Below are positions 1 through 13,700 of a stretch of DNA of 64,000 nt, in pieces. Below the pieces are notes generated by a model. The model saw only the letters and a list, made by a program, of their open reading frames with translations. It was not told the origin of the DNA and did not search any database. A program made the translations under genes and the position numbers. The stretch's first letter is position 1, and every line of letters starts with the position of its first letter. Origin of the DNA: Cristatella mucedo (taxonomy: Eukaryota > Bryozoa > Phylactolaemata > Cristatellidae); contig WPIO01000012.1 in NCBI GenBank assembly GCA_009760855.2, positions 4,110,001 through 4,174,000 of the forward strand, read 5' to 3'.

Positions 1-489
1 CAGCAGAAGCAGCTACTTCAAATATATTTTTGGTGGAAATCTTAGTTTAATGAGTCCCAAGCAATACGGTATCATTTCTAATGTAGCCAGAATTGGTTCA
101 GGGTAATCAATTATTATATCATATTATTGAGTAATTTATATAAGGCGTATTATAGCTTTGCTTTCGTTATACCTAGATAAATTTTGCCGACCCCTGGGTT
201 AAGCAAAATTTTTCAGACTGCAACACCATATTAGGAGGTCAAGAAGGCAGACCAGGTCAAATGAAACCGTGTCCACTCCACAGGGCTGCCTGATGGGAGC
301 ATCACCAACGAACAAACATTAGCAACCGACTCACAGATGCAATCGGGAATTATGGGGATGGGCATTTATCATTTCTCCCCGGTCAGCCACTTCAGTTTCC
401 TGCAAGCACCTGATATTAGTTCTAAAGATAAGCACAGGCAACAGTCAACTTGAGCTGCAACCAGCAGTAATGAATTGGAACTCTCAGTA

Positions 490-1165
490 AAGTACTTAAT
501 AATAAAAATATTAATGTACTTAATAAAGCACCCTCAGAGAACTCAATCTCTTTCTAGGCGGTTTACATTGCCCGCAAAGGGATACGCAATTGAACGGTGA
601 GTAATATCGTGCTTGATAAAAAAGATGAATAACATGGATTGGGGTGACATGCACAGGGTCAGCATGAAAATATGGTTAGTGGCAGCATGCACATTGTCAG
701 CACCCATAAGCACATGAAGGACGAATCACAGGGACCCACTAAATGCTGTCCTAAATAGGTTATTTTTAAAATGTGGTGAAGTCCGGGGATATTCTGCCGC
801 AAGTCGGTATGGAGTTCCAGGCTTTGAGTTCAAGGAGTTTAGGGGCATACGAACTAAATGCATGGTCTCCAAAGGATTTGAGGTTTGTACGAAGTATTGG
901 TAGACTGTTGAATTCCGAAAAAGCTGGTGGTACGATGCTTGATCTGGTGAGGAAGTTGATCTGAGGCATAGGCTGGAGCCAAAGAATGAAGTGACCTAAA
1001 AGTGAGCAAAAAAACCTTGAAGTCGATCAGTTGCTTGACTAGTAGCCAGTGCAGGTCGGTGAGAAGTGGTGTGATGTCGCAACAGCAAGGCTCACGGCAG
1101 GCATGCCTAGCTGTGGAGTTTTGCACCAGCTGTAATTGCCGGATTGCACATGCCGGTATACCAGC
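490..1165 (-). repeat. LINE-2 (CR1/L2-like) 3' fragment
   Basis: Minus-strand translation near 1126-854 gives the typical C-terminal end of CR1/L2 reverse transcriptases (DITPLLTDLHWL, then SLHSLAPAY). It is followed toward lower coordinates by a 3' UTR shared with copies at 30.3, 31.5, 39.3 and 40.2 kb. It ends in the tail GCG-type motif and an ATT-rich run near 500-560. The copy is 5'-truncated and has stops, so it is dead. Confidence 0.75.
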
Positions 1166-1944
1166 AAGCAGTGAGTTACAGAAGTAAAGACGGTGATGTC
1201 ACAAATGCACCGACCAACTTAGAAGTCATATCCTCATCTAAAAAAGCCCTAATTTTACTGCAGTGGTTCTTGCCTCAGTTGGTCTCACCCCCTAAGGCTC
1301 GCTGGAGTCGGTCGTGAATGGAACATCCAAGCCTGAGCTTGTAGTAAGGCCCATCAATCCGAACGCTTTCTACTCCCCTTCCCTTGCGAGCTTCAGTAAC
1401 CGCAACCTGTTTCTCTCTCCACCTCCTTACATACCTCGGTGACACACCCATTTACACTCGTTGAAACTATCTGGCTCAAATCGGTTACGGCAACGGCTGC
1501 CACGGCTATCAGTACGAAAAGTAAAGTCAAAGCTCTAAAATCTTATTGCGAAACTCTGAAGCAAAGTCTAGCACAATATCAGTTAGCTTTCTACATAAAG
1601 GGAAAAGCTGCCAAGAGACGGCTCCTAACTCGAAAACTCGTTCCTTCTGATACTGGTAAATCGAAGTACCTCTATAGTAAAACGGAAGAAAACCGAGAGG
1701 AGTCAATTAGGCAAGATCCATCAATAAACAAAATGAGGGCCACTAGGCCAAACTGGCGGAATAGCTAGGCCTGATCTCTCCTAAATGCAGGAGTGTGCTC
1801 ACCTTTGATTTAACCGGTTTGTGCCTCCCTGTGCCCTTTGGTCTTCTATGGATATTAGATTAGCTGCTCCATCTCTATGCTAATCTAGAATTTGGTCTCA
1901 TAATATCTTTTGAGCCGTAACGACACACAAGATAAGACGATTCC
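1166..1944. other. No recognised gene
   Basis: An open frame of 109 codons on the plus strand (1439-1768) has no recognisable domain, no splice context linking it to the neighbouring gene and no repeat match inside the window. I see nothing else. Confidence 0.4.
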
Positions 1945-2090
1945 TTTTTACGACTCGATCCCGAGGTCATGCTATCGAATCCTCTATGGGCGATCCTTTA
2001 TTGCGGCTGTAAGCAGTGGTAAGTAATAGATAAAGGCTCTTCCGTTGCAATGAAAGGAGGCTCTTAAATCGGTACTACTGTGGTTTTATG
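1945..2090 (+). repeat. tRNA-derived SINE, old copy
   Basis: Sequence from the cgactcgatcccgaggt segment to the gaggctcttaaatc segment matches, with many changes, the better-kept SINE at 24.6 kb. The order is the same: box-B-like region, cgatcctttattg, aaggctcttc, aaaggaggct. Confidence 0.6.
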
Positions 2091-3469
2091 ACGACATATA
2101 TAATCATACTGCCGAATGGCAAAATTTTGCCTTGCCTCACACAGCTGCTAATTCCACGCTATCCACATCATTGACTGTGGACTGGCTTGGCTATGACTTT
2201 CACTTTCTCTTTGTCGACTGAGATTAAGTCTTTTGCCTACTGATTTCTCAATTCAAGTTGTATATGCTTTTAATGTTTCACAGAGAACGTTCCTGCAAAC
2301 ACAAACGTAATCTGCATGGATGCTCCGAGTTACAGGGGAAAATGATTTGCAATACTCCTACTTCAACTGTAAGAGTATACCAAAAGTATTTTGTTAAACA
2401 ATTAAGGATGTAGAAATTAGAGGTCTCTTCTGTCTCCTTACACAAATGTAGCTTTACTGGCGTTTCCTAGCTTACAGCTTTATTTATTCTGGAAAAGTTT
2501 ACAGCTCACATCACTGAACTACTTCTATTATTGTCTATGCAATGTAGTTGGTTTAACAAATTATTCTTGCGCTAGTAACGTCAGACCAAGAAATGAGAGG
2601 CATAGGAAATTGAAACCGTGAAATAATAGCTTGCAGTCAACCCTCAGGAACTACTAAATTTTTACCCCACTGGTTCTAATTAATTATATACTCACAATAG
2701 CTTTTCTAACTTAAAATTCCCTAAACCAGTCTTTAAACCAAACAAATCCTGCTGCTCCAGTATTCATCCACCAAACAACAGTTTTCCTATGTACTCCTAC
2801 TGGTTTCATAATCTAAGATGGTGTTCTCAGCTGCTCATGTCATCAGTGTTGTATATATTGGTATTATATAGGCTGCAGTAAGGCTACAACTCAATAAAGC
2901 AACACCAGATCAAGAAAATGTGAGCACCTACCATCCAGTCTCTCGTGCATAATTTCTATTCAAATAACTGGAACAAGTCGTGACAAACCAGCTGAACTCA
3001 TTAGTCAAAACAAAACTTTGCTTGTAATCTTCACGGTTTTAGAGCGAATCCCTCCACAGGCTCAACATTGTTTTAGGCTTACAACGAACTAAACACGAAT
3101 GCAGACATTGGTAGAGCATCTTTTGCCTCATCTTTTGCATCTTCATGCCTATTTTGCCTGATCTTTCGGCAGATTTTCATACTGTCGACCCTCAAGTCTG
3201 TCTTCAGCTCGTCTCGTCTCAACTGGGTGTCACAGGTTTTCTCGCAACGGCTGAGGTCCCATCGGAGTGGGAGAATACAGACTATCGATGGGAATGGATG
3301 AAGATCATTCGATGATCTTTTAATTGGACTGTTTATTAGACAATCATAACATCTCAACTGTCAAGTCTGTATATGATCAGCTATATTACATTGCTAAAAT
3401 TTGGGAATGCTAGACAGGGATACCAACATTCAATTGGTCAATGGCTTTGTAACATCTTGTCTAGAGTGA
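2091..3469. other. No recognised gene
   Basis: AT-rich sequence with no exon of the UBR-like gene that I can place and no clear repeat. An antisense open frame at 3357-3079 has no recognisable content. Confidence 0.4.
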
Positions 3470-3990
3470 AATAAATCGATGCTTGCTGACCTACCAGAAG
3501 ATCTGCCCCACAAGATTAAGCACCATACCACCAGCTTTACGGAATCTAACTATTTAACTATATCTCGCACAAATCTTACTACTTTAGAGAGTGTACCTTT
3601 AGTATGCACGCTCTCCAAGCTTAGAACTGACTTCTAGCCTGAGTCGCGACTTCACCTGACTTGTCCACATTTAATAAGAACCTCAAACGCAACTATGTAT
3701 TGCAGCATTTATTGGGTACCTGTGATGTGTCATTTATGTCCTTATGTGTGTTGACACTGTCGCATGGTGCCCCTAACCACACTTGCATTCCGACCCATGG
3801 CATGTCATCGATAACCACTTTATTTTTGTTTATTGAGCATGCTACCACTAATAATTCAATCGTGCTTCGTGTGCAGCCATTGGGAAGCAGGTAGTAAGAG
3901 ATTCTCTGAAGTTTTTTACCAAGCGTGTCACGACGGTTTTCATTATCAATATTATTAGTTTAGGTATTCGCAATAGGGCAATAAAAAAAA
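3470..3990 (+). repeat. LINE-2 3' fragment, plus orientation
   Basis: The plus strand encodes remains of the LINE-2 C-terminus (LADLPEDLPHKIKHHTTSF) followed by the same 3' UTR words as the other LINE-2 copies (atgtgtgttgacactgtcgc, gcatgtcatcgataaccac, aattcaatcgtgcttc). It is 5'-truncated and contains stops. Confidence 0.65.
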
Positions 3991-4806
3991 ATTAGAGTAC
4001 AGCCGAGTGACCCAAAAAAATTGCCTTGCAATAAATTAATTAAAATTCCTAAAGGCCCCTGCTCAAAGGCAATGATCGCAGCGACAAAGGTAGTCAATCC
4101 AACTGCAACAAACGTTTGAAAGTTTATTTACTTTTGAATCAATGTCTAAAGAAAATGACTGATATTTAAAAATTTCCGAGTAATCAATACGCTTGCGAAC
4201 ATCGACTACAAAATAACCGATGAGAAATTATTGTCAGAAATGCATAAACAAAGAAGCTGTCTGTTAATGAGCTTATCATAGTCCCAACACCGCGAATACT
4301 AAAGTGATTGAGTTATCTGTTGTGAAATACATCCACATCATTTTCAAATTCAACTGCGATTGAACCAAATATTTATTTTTATAAAGAATACGGCTGCATT
4401 TGTTAAGTTATAGATTTAGGCTAACAATCGTGACTGTTTTTGGAAGGCAAGTCCTAATTGGCTTTAGGTAGGATCGGTTCTATTTAATACAAACCAAAGA
4501 GATAAGTTATGGAAAACAACGGCTGATAGCAGTCAATCAGCTCAAGAAAATGTCTTTTTTGAATTATTTTTAAGATCAACCAAGCATTTATTCTTTCTTA
4601 GTTTTTAACCAAAACTAATAAAATGCAAGTAATAAATAAAGACAATAATAGATTTAATTAAAATTAATCTGAGTAATTAAAAGCTAGTAAGCTAGATAAA
4701 TCTATCCACAATCTAGTGCCTTCATTTTTGTCATATTTAGTTTAATTAAAGTATCAATATTCAATTATCTTAATTATCTTATCTTAAGAGTTTCTGTTAA
4801 TAATAG
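3991..4806. other. AT-rich, no gene seen
   Basis: Mostly A/T-rich intron-like sequence before the first recognisable UBR exon. The exon carrying the first RING cysteine pair should lie upstream, but I could not identify it here. Confidence 0.4.
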
Positions 4807-4944
4807 GTCAACGTTACTGTCACAAGTTCATCCGGTCAGAAAGTACAATTGGAATTGGACACCATGGTTTTTTCCAGCTGAGAAACCAATTGGAATTCAT
4901 GTGGCCTCCTGCGGACACAAGTTTCACATTGCTTGTGCCAAAAG
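4807..4944 (+). CDS. UBR-like exon: RING, first part
   Basis: Encodes a W-rich lead and [17 protein letters not shown], the C-x-H-x2-H-x2-C core of a UBR-type RING. The donor is AG|GTAAAT at 4945, in phase 2. The left edge is uncertain: AG acceptors occur at 4789-4790 and 4805-4806, and the polypyrimidine tract is weak. Confidence 0.65.
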
Positions 4945-7900
4945 GTAAATTGTTTAGCCAATAAGCAATACAGCATACATGAAAAGATATTGTTTTTGCT
5001 TTGAAATTCTTGTTAGCAGTACCGTGTCTTTTGCAATGGTAGCCATGACGAGTTAAACAGTTTTAGAGTGCGTCATCGAGAAACTCTGGAAGATGACGAA
5101 ATTGAAGTAGTACCAGTAGCATTTAGCAACGAACATCTTAGCCTTGCTAATAAGCGCACGAGAACGGATTTGAAGAGGGAAATCAAGTGCCCTATTTGCA
5201 AAAATACTGGTAATACCTTGCTACCAGATTCACAACTTCTAGCAACTAAGAACGCAACTAAGTAAGCTCAAACATGACGAATTTCATCGTGTGGTTTGTA
5301 TATATATCACAATAGCTTTCAGTGTACTGATGCTGGTTTTAGGTTGAGGTATTTTTCTGGACACTTTCAAACAGCCATCAGTAATTACGCTTTGCTGCAA
5401 AAAGAAAACGATATTTAACAACTTATCAAATGAAATTAATAAACGTAACTAGGCTGATGATTTTAGGGTTTTCTCAATTCGATCAAAGTTTGTAAAGATC
5501 TAAATTCATCTGATGGGCTTACATTTTAGCTACCAAACGATATGTCATAAAAATGTATAATGATTTAGAGTACTTAAGATCATTTATCTTATGAAGAAAC
5601 GATCTCTAATGAGCACTCTTGTGGTCTTGATAGCTTTTGCTCTTCTAAGAAGTGATTCTTTGTTCTACCTTTAATTCACCCTCGGAACTCAGTTTTTGAC
5701 ATCTAAACATGCCGTAATCCTAATATTTTGGGAAGAAAATTGCTCCAACAGCTAGATGTCTTGTCTGATTCCTACATAGGATTTGGAGCTGTCTCCAACG
5801 AATGCTTTCTCAAAAATTAACTAGCAATGAAAGATGAATTTTATTTTAGCTAGGTAGTTCTGTATCGGCTGGAACCACCTAGCTAAAATAAAATTCTTCT
5901 TTTTTGCATTCCACTTACCACAAAAACCATGTAAAAACCAAACATCAATTGTTGGCATACAGACCATACGATCTCGACGACCAAATTGAAAATGTAAAGG
6001 CGCGTGAGCCTAACCCATATTCCAAATTTCACGTCGATCGGCCGAGTTTTAGCAAAGCTGTAAAACTGACTAGGCACACATTATCACTATTAGGAAAGCA
6101 TTGAGGAAGAAACACAATGTTTTTCTCTGCTTTTCGTCACTAGGTTCGTCATTTCGTCATAAGTAAAAACACATGTGCACATGTGGTTCAAATTTCACGT
6201 TCATCGGATTACTAGTAGCCTACCATAGACATGATCTTAGAAATAGGTCAACCTAAAAAGACCCTTAAATAGCATGGAAAAAGCATATCGTCGAGAGGTC
6301 CCTGTCTCAAGCCTTTAAACTAAGTTGCAGTCGAGAGGTCAACAGCTTTCACTATTACAATAGTCAAGCCATAAACATTAAAATATAGAACTGGAAATCA
6401 CCTCAACTTCCTAGAATCTAATTGAATCAACTTTTTTAGACTGATTTTTAATATATAGAGGTGCTGGTTCCATTCAAGTCATGAAGCTGACTGGCCGCCA
6501 GACAAAGGATCAGTTGGCTGCCATTGTATAAGGGGTTATCGCCGCTATGAGAACCATATTTCACAGTCCCGGTGTCTGAACTAATCCTAGCAATAGTTTA
6601 CATGACAAACTGTAGTAGTTTCTAGTTTGCTAACCTTTATAAGCATATGTAGATAAACATAGTCCTGGTAAGCAAATGAGGAGTTTGGGCCCGGATTGTC
6701 GGGGCTAGGCCTCTTCCTATCACGTATAAAATTGTTTACGATTTTTGTTCGTGTCAAATAGACCAGTGGAACATACATCGAGGGGCGTATCTTAATTTTG
6801 AAAATCTTACTTTTCTTCATGTTTTAACTTGATGCTCTGCTAGTCCGTTTAGTAGAAATATCTTAAATTTTCAGATTTCACCATACAACCGTAGTTCAGA
6901 CGTATATTTTGCAAAGAAAACTATTTTGTTGAGCTCGATGTTTTATTTACAGTTTGAATAGGTATTACATAATAATTCTTGTGACTGTGTCTCACTCAAC
7001 TATTAAACTTGTAAATTTGGGATTGCTTTTATCACTAGTTTATTCTTTCATAGAGACAATTCAAAAAGCTAGAAACCGCGGACCATTTTTTAAGTAATCT
7101 AGGGCCACACATACCCTCTTAAAGAAGTCCCGAGCATCTACTTGCTTGCCACTCGGTACTGCAACTGCATCCCTCAACTATACTTCTCACTTTTTAATCG
7201 TTTTGAGAGATAAATTTACGGGGTTAACACATGCGTACCAATAGACTCTTAGGGTTTGAGTGATCTTTGCAAGACTTTCCTGCATAACAAGCATGCACAT
7301 ATTCTTGGCGTGTTTCTAGAGTAACAGACGGAGATATGTTGTATTAGGTTACCCATGTATCAAGAAAACTCAGGTAAATCTTGATAGTTCGTATACCCTT
7401 ACTGAATGCTGCTAAGACATTAGTTATTCTAGTTTTTTAACATTGACTTAATGCTATTTTCCAATTTCTGTATCATTAATCAAGTTACTAATTAATTATT
7501 ATTAATTGCCCATTTTAATTATTATTTGGCAAGTATATTTAATCTTTATTAATTATTTGTGTTGTCAAATTTACTTAGCCCAGAGGTGTATTTATTTTAT
7601 GCTTATCAATTTAATTGCTTTTATTTTTAGATCCCGAACAAAGATATAATTCGTTGGCTCCATTGTGTATGTTTATCGCCCAATGCTAGTTTCGATGCAA
7701 AAAAATACAACAAAAGAAGCACATAGTTTGCAGATTGTCAGGAAATTACTGCAATTATACATCTGTATTTAACTTTTTTATTATAGGCTCTATCAACATT
7801 TGCTTAACCCCAACGGATATGTAGTCTTACAATCAGAAACCAATATGAAAGTATTTGCATGCTCTTTTAAATAACTTATAACAGTTATTAAGAAATGTTT

Positions 7901-10705
7901 CTGAAATGGTTTTAGTGCTGAATCATATGAAAAACAAGGAGAAGCTACAAATAACTTCTTGAAGGACTTAATTGAGGTTGGTATATTTTTAAAGTTATTC
8001 TGGATCATAAGCCAAGTCTGTGGGCGAATAAACATTGGCTGTCAGTTGATATTTGAGTGCAAGAATCTCCATACGATCTCCAAAGCTGCTGTATGGGCCT
8101 ATAAGTTTTGGTTTTCCAGTGTTAGTGGCAGATAGTCTTTTCCTATGTCATCAGTCTCACTCAAACCTATACACGTATCTTTTCATTCTCATGCACACAG
8201 ACAATCGCAGACACACACACACACACACTCCCACAACCACCCACACCCCTACACACACACACACACACACACCCACACCCCTACAAACACAAACACACAC
8301 ACACATAGTTCACAAAGATATAGGCTGTCAGCAGACAGCCGCACATATAGAACATATCATTAGGATCCATAAGATACTTTAAGAAACAGGTTCGTCGTAG
8401 CTCCTTTAAAAAATTGCAAAGTAAGAAATATAGTGATTGGTCAGTCTGAGTACGTACAATACCCGATATGAACTTTAAATATCATGGAAACTGTGATTTT
8501 AGTTCGTATGCATTGTGAGGTTCAGGGAGCTTGTACAGTTAAGGTACACTCACTAAAGGATTTAAGGTTTGTTCAATGCAGAGCTAAATGATCAGACTCA
8601 AAACTGCGGACAGTAAATTTAGAGACTGTTCCGCCAATAAGTTTGATAATTAAGCCACAGTCAGGGAGTAAGCTAGCTCTTTGTATTCGGAGATTGTACA
8701 TGTGTGCCTAAAGGTGTGAAAGGCGACCAAGGACAGACCTCTGAAAGAGTGGTATATTTTGCATAAGATGCAAGTGCCTGATCGCAGACTAGTGGATCAG
8801 CAAACAGTGTGCTAAATAAGACAATTGCACTAAATCTCTTCCAGCTTCTTTTGGAAACCTTGGTATTAGTAAAATGCTATTTCATTCTCCAGCAGCTGCA
8901 TGCGTCGGTCCGTTAAAAAAAGAATAGATTCTATGCAGAGACGTTAAAATAGCAGGATGGAAGGGAGTCCACCAAAGTATTGGCTTTGTCTTTTGGGATA
9001 TTCGGATGTGTTTTTGAGAATGCTCAGCCACCACATGCTGCGCTTAATTGAATTGATTTATTCCAGCAATTTTTAATCTAACACATTCGTGGTACGCTTT
9101 AATTGATGGCGTATGTATTTTAGAAATTGTGTGAGTCACTACAGAATGATTGTAAAAGGACGTTTAAATGAGAAATTATCATACAATACTTTATCATATG
9201 CATATCTCAGCAGGAAGGCTGTCTAACTGTAGTGTTTTTTCTTGCATGATTACATGTCCACCATTACAGAGACTTGGTTTCAAGGCAAGTTCTTAACGAT
9301 TCCCTGTCGCTAAGAAACTTCCCGATAACTTGTAGTTATGAAAATAATTTAATCATTAATTAATTTGTTAGGCTAATTTGTTAACTGTTATGCTTCTAAT
9401 CCAGAGATCGGCAAACTCCGGCGGCACACTTAGGCCAGATATGGATTAGCTAGTACTCCAGATTAGCCTAACGGCTCATTGTTATTGGTGGTCCAATATG
9501 GCCTAATTTCGTTGTCACGGTTTTTTCCAATCATTACTACTGTTTACAGGTCAATCTTTCGAAGTCTGTGTTAATTTTTAGAACTTACATCTTGCGCTTG
9601 TATGAAACCAAAGTAGCTGATCGGGGAGGGAACATAAATGTCTACCAATTATAATTCCAGTTTGCATTCGTGCGTCTGTTGCTACTGTTTGTTCGGCTGT
9701 CCACGCTCTCTCCGGGCGGCCCCTGTGGAGTAGGCATGATTTCGTCTGGCTTAGTGTACCTTCTGGACCTCCTTAAATGGCCCGGTATTCCGACATATGT
9801 GCCAACACCTGTCCCAATTAAAAGAAGGCAATGCAACAACAAAAATGAACACTGTAGTTTTTCCACAAAACGATCGAAGGACAACACCAAGAGCAAAGTT
9901 TAATCATTAAGCATTTAAGCATTAAGCTTGAGGCCTTTTTTATGATAGGGTACCTAGTCGAACAGTTTGTGCAAATAAATTTATATTGAGCTTTAAGGAA
10001 GTAAACCTTAAAATGAGCCATGTCTCGAGTTTTGCTAATTGGTGGAGTAATTAAACTTAGTTCATCTTTTTAAATATTTGCTATAGATCAGGTGATAAGC
10101 ATAATGTAAATGATTCTTTGCACTGAATTCTAGATTTCTTATTATTTTAAGCCAACATTTGCCATTTCTGTTCTGCTTGTTAAGAATTCCGAATGCCAAA
10201 CAGTAGTAAGCTTGTCATATTGGATATTTTTGTTATAGACATCCGTTGATATATTTAGCCGAGAAGATCGATTTGCCGTTGCATGGCATGCATTTGCCTA
10301 CACAATTCAGTGCTATGGTAAATATTTTTTATTCATAAGCCGATTGACCTTATATAAAGCTCCAATAGGTTATAATACTTCAGATGCAAAAGTAATGATT
10401 AAACTATACTACTCACTTACATAAATCATATATTGATATAACTGTCCTTTAAAGAGCTCAGCTACAGTCATGTTTAGCTTTTAATATTACTTGCAAAGTA
10501 ACTTGGGAGTAAATTCGTAATGCAATTTGTTTAGACCCATTAGTATGCCTATATGCTTATGTTGATGAAGTACTAATGGAAAGGTACATTGCTGCGATGT
10601 CGTCGCCAGGAAATAAAGATAATTTTTGTATTTAATTACGAATAATTTCAGATGCCGTAGCTTGGTTAAATAATGACCTTGAATTCAAGTTATACGCCAC
10701 TTTTA

Positions 10706-10739
<34 letters not shown>

Positions 10740-13700
10740 CTGACTACAATATAGAAACCATAAATTAACGTAGTCTTTTAATCCGCAGTACATCATGTTA
10801 AAGAGAGACCTTATAAAACTAAATTGTATAGAGCTCGTGTCATGCATTTAATATGGGTTCAAGACCTTTGTAAAGAAATTACAACACCTTGCTTTTCGAC
10901 TTGCGCATATACCTTTGTAAAAAAAATCACAACACCTTACTTTTTTCCTTGTGCATGTACGAAGCCCCAACCAGTGAACTGACAAATTATAATATGAAGA
11001 ATATAGCTTAAAATTACTTGCTTCTTTTACCTGCGACATTCCTAATCTGCAAATATGTAGATTACACATACACCATTAAATCTGAATCCGGGTTTTTACT
11101 ATCGCTATTTGCAAACAAGGCAACTATTCTCAGTACATCAGCTTACAATGCAATATTTTTACGACTCATTAGGCCACTTAGACGAAAACAATGTGCCGGA
11201 AATTATATTTTAGTTAGTTTACTTGTCACTGACTTTTCAAATGCTTTGGTTAACTTTCTTATCTGTGTAGATTCTGAATTTTGTTATTAATAACAGCTGT
11301 CTTAGTATCACAATATAGCTAATCTGCATTTTATTGTGGTCCTCTCACGCTGTTCCTTCGGTATTAAAGCTCTTCTGATCGACTAACTTGATTTGATCTC
11401 ACCAGCAATGTTTTTAATTGTATTACGTTCCTGCAAGTTCATTTTCTTAATCATTATTGTTGATAATGCATTTTTGGCTAGTTTCAATTTAATTCAATTT
11501 ACCTCCGTCTGTAACTATACCAAGCCACAACGACTGTTTGGGTGTTAAGCAGAAGAGTTTTTAAATAGCACGATGGACGTGAGCTGCAATGGGTAAGCAT
11601 TCGGTAGCCATGAGACCCCATCTAGCACCACTACAAGAAATTGAGAAATCCAGCTCACCACTACGAGAAATTGAGAAATCCAGCTCAGTCAGGAGAGCAG
11701 TTGAGGAAGAGACAAGCATGAAATTAGCAGCTAACGAAAGCTGAAAAGGATACCCAATGGTCGGCAGCTGGAGAATAGTTGACGTTTTCTAAGAATTGTG
11801 GAATTGAGTTTCACAATGCAGGACCTGTAAGTGAAAAACGTTATATCGCCGATGGTCTTCAAATAGATGCACGAACAGCTCTAACTTTAGGATCAACAAA
11901 CTTTTTAAGTTTCTCAAGGCTTGCAAGCATTTTAGATTCTTTTAGGTTTTGCTTTTCAAAGCACTGTTTTTTTGGATCTATTGGAGAACTGTACCAGGTT
12001 GAACCAACTGTTATACTAACTTCAAGTTATTGTGCATAGAGTGAAATACTGCATATCATTCTGAACAATTAATCTGATTGATCTAAAAGACGTATTGCTC
12101 GAATAATAACTGAAATTTCATTCTCACAAAATAAACTTCACTGAGGACTTCACTGAGGGCGTAAAAGATTTGTTTGGCTGGACATGGCACCTTTCCTTTA
12201 ACAGAAAATGTTTAAACTCTATGTAAAGTACTTTAGAAACCGCTACAAACAAGTTTTAGTTTTGCTAAACTTCAGGCTTGCTTGCCTTCCGTTAAAGTTT
12301 GCTTGCTGGTGGTATGAGAAAATAAAACGTAACAGAATGGGACCAAGCATTGAGCCTTGAGGTACCTAATACTTTATAGATTTCTCAGATAATCGCATTC
12401 CATTTACATCAATACTGTCAGATTGTTGCAGTGCATTGCTATTAATGCTCAAGCCACATAGGAGGAGCTCAAGAAGGCTTTTAAATGTAAATGAAACATA
12501 ACTAATTTGTTTAGTGCCCTAAGAAAACTTCATCTCTATTCAGGGGCTCTCGGACCCATCTTTTCAATCAGACTTTACCATCGAAAGTATAAAAAGCTGC
12601 AGAAAGCTTGAGCAAAGGAAGCAGATATAGTATTTCTATGTCTGCATTACTAAGCAGGTCGTTGCACACCCGAAGCAACGCCAACTCAGTGGAATGATTA
12701 GCTATACAACCACACTAAAATCTACCAGCAAAGTTTGAAGTTTCAACATGAGTTTTGCTGATCTGCCACGACTCGTTTTAGTGAATATGACAGAAACAAT
12801 ATAAGGAAGGCGGGTCAGAAGATGCCTAAGTTATTTTGGTCAAGTGTTTCTTTCTTGAGTTGCTGCATGTCTACAGCTTTTTTAAAAGGCTACTCTGTTT
12901 CCCACACCAGGCTAAGCATCCTACCACCAGCTTTTCGAAAATGTTCTCCAATACCCGATATGAACTTTAAATATTATGGAAACTGTGATTTTAGTTCGTA
13001 TGCATTGTGCAGCTACGAGAGTAGTAACACTATTGAATATTGGTACCGTAAAATACTCCATCTGAGTAATGTATACATGCAGTCGAATAGAAAACGAAAC
13101 CGCGCGTCATTTCCAATAGAACAATTTGCTTACAGTTTTAAGAGCACTGAATTTCACAGTTAATGGTTAGAAGAACATTCATTGTCGTTCCAGTTTTGGT
13201 TTCAGTTGTAGTTTCCGTTCTCCTCGTTGTCTTTCTCTTTTGAAAACTAAAATATGACTCATACTTGGTGTGACAACCATTGACCTAATAGTCACGGCAT
13301 GCTAACGCAACATAATGAAGTCTAGGACGTTTGTTTACATTTATTTGTCCATTGTTAGCGAAACAAAGATAATTAGACTTAAGGCAGAGCTACACTCAAA
13401 AATTGAAGTGTCTGGTAAAGTCGACATGCATGGCTCAGCTACCAGTTATAAAAATATTATTGAATATTGGTGCAATAAAATACTCCATCTGAGTAATGCA
13501 TACATACACTTGAACAGGAAACGAAACCGAACGTTATTTTAAAATTTATACAGGGAGTTCACTTGGAACAATGCTCTTACAATAAATACATTTTTCTTAC
13601 AGTTTAAAAGCACGGCGTTTCACAGTGAATGCCTAGAAGAGTTATTAAACGTAAAATGTAAAACCAAACTTCCCTACTTATATTATTAAAGTGAACGTTT

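Noticed and set aside
8053-8382. Thr/His/Pro-rich open frames
   Set aside because: Produced by the (AC)n repeat; no domain and no splice support.
10239-10317. Bacterial or prophage origin of the tail-fibre, HNH and YqaJ genes by contamination
   Set aside because: They lie inside an element that carries eukaryotic Polinton genes and a host LINE insertion, with animal exons upstream on the same contig.
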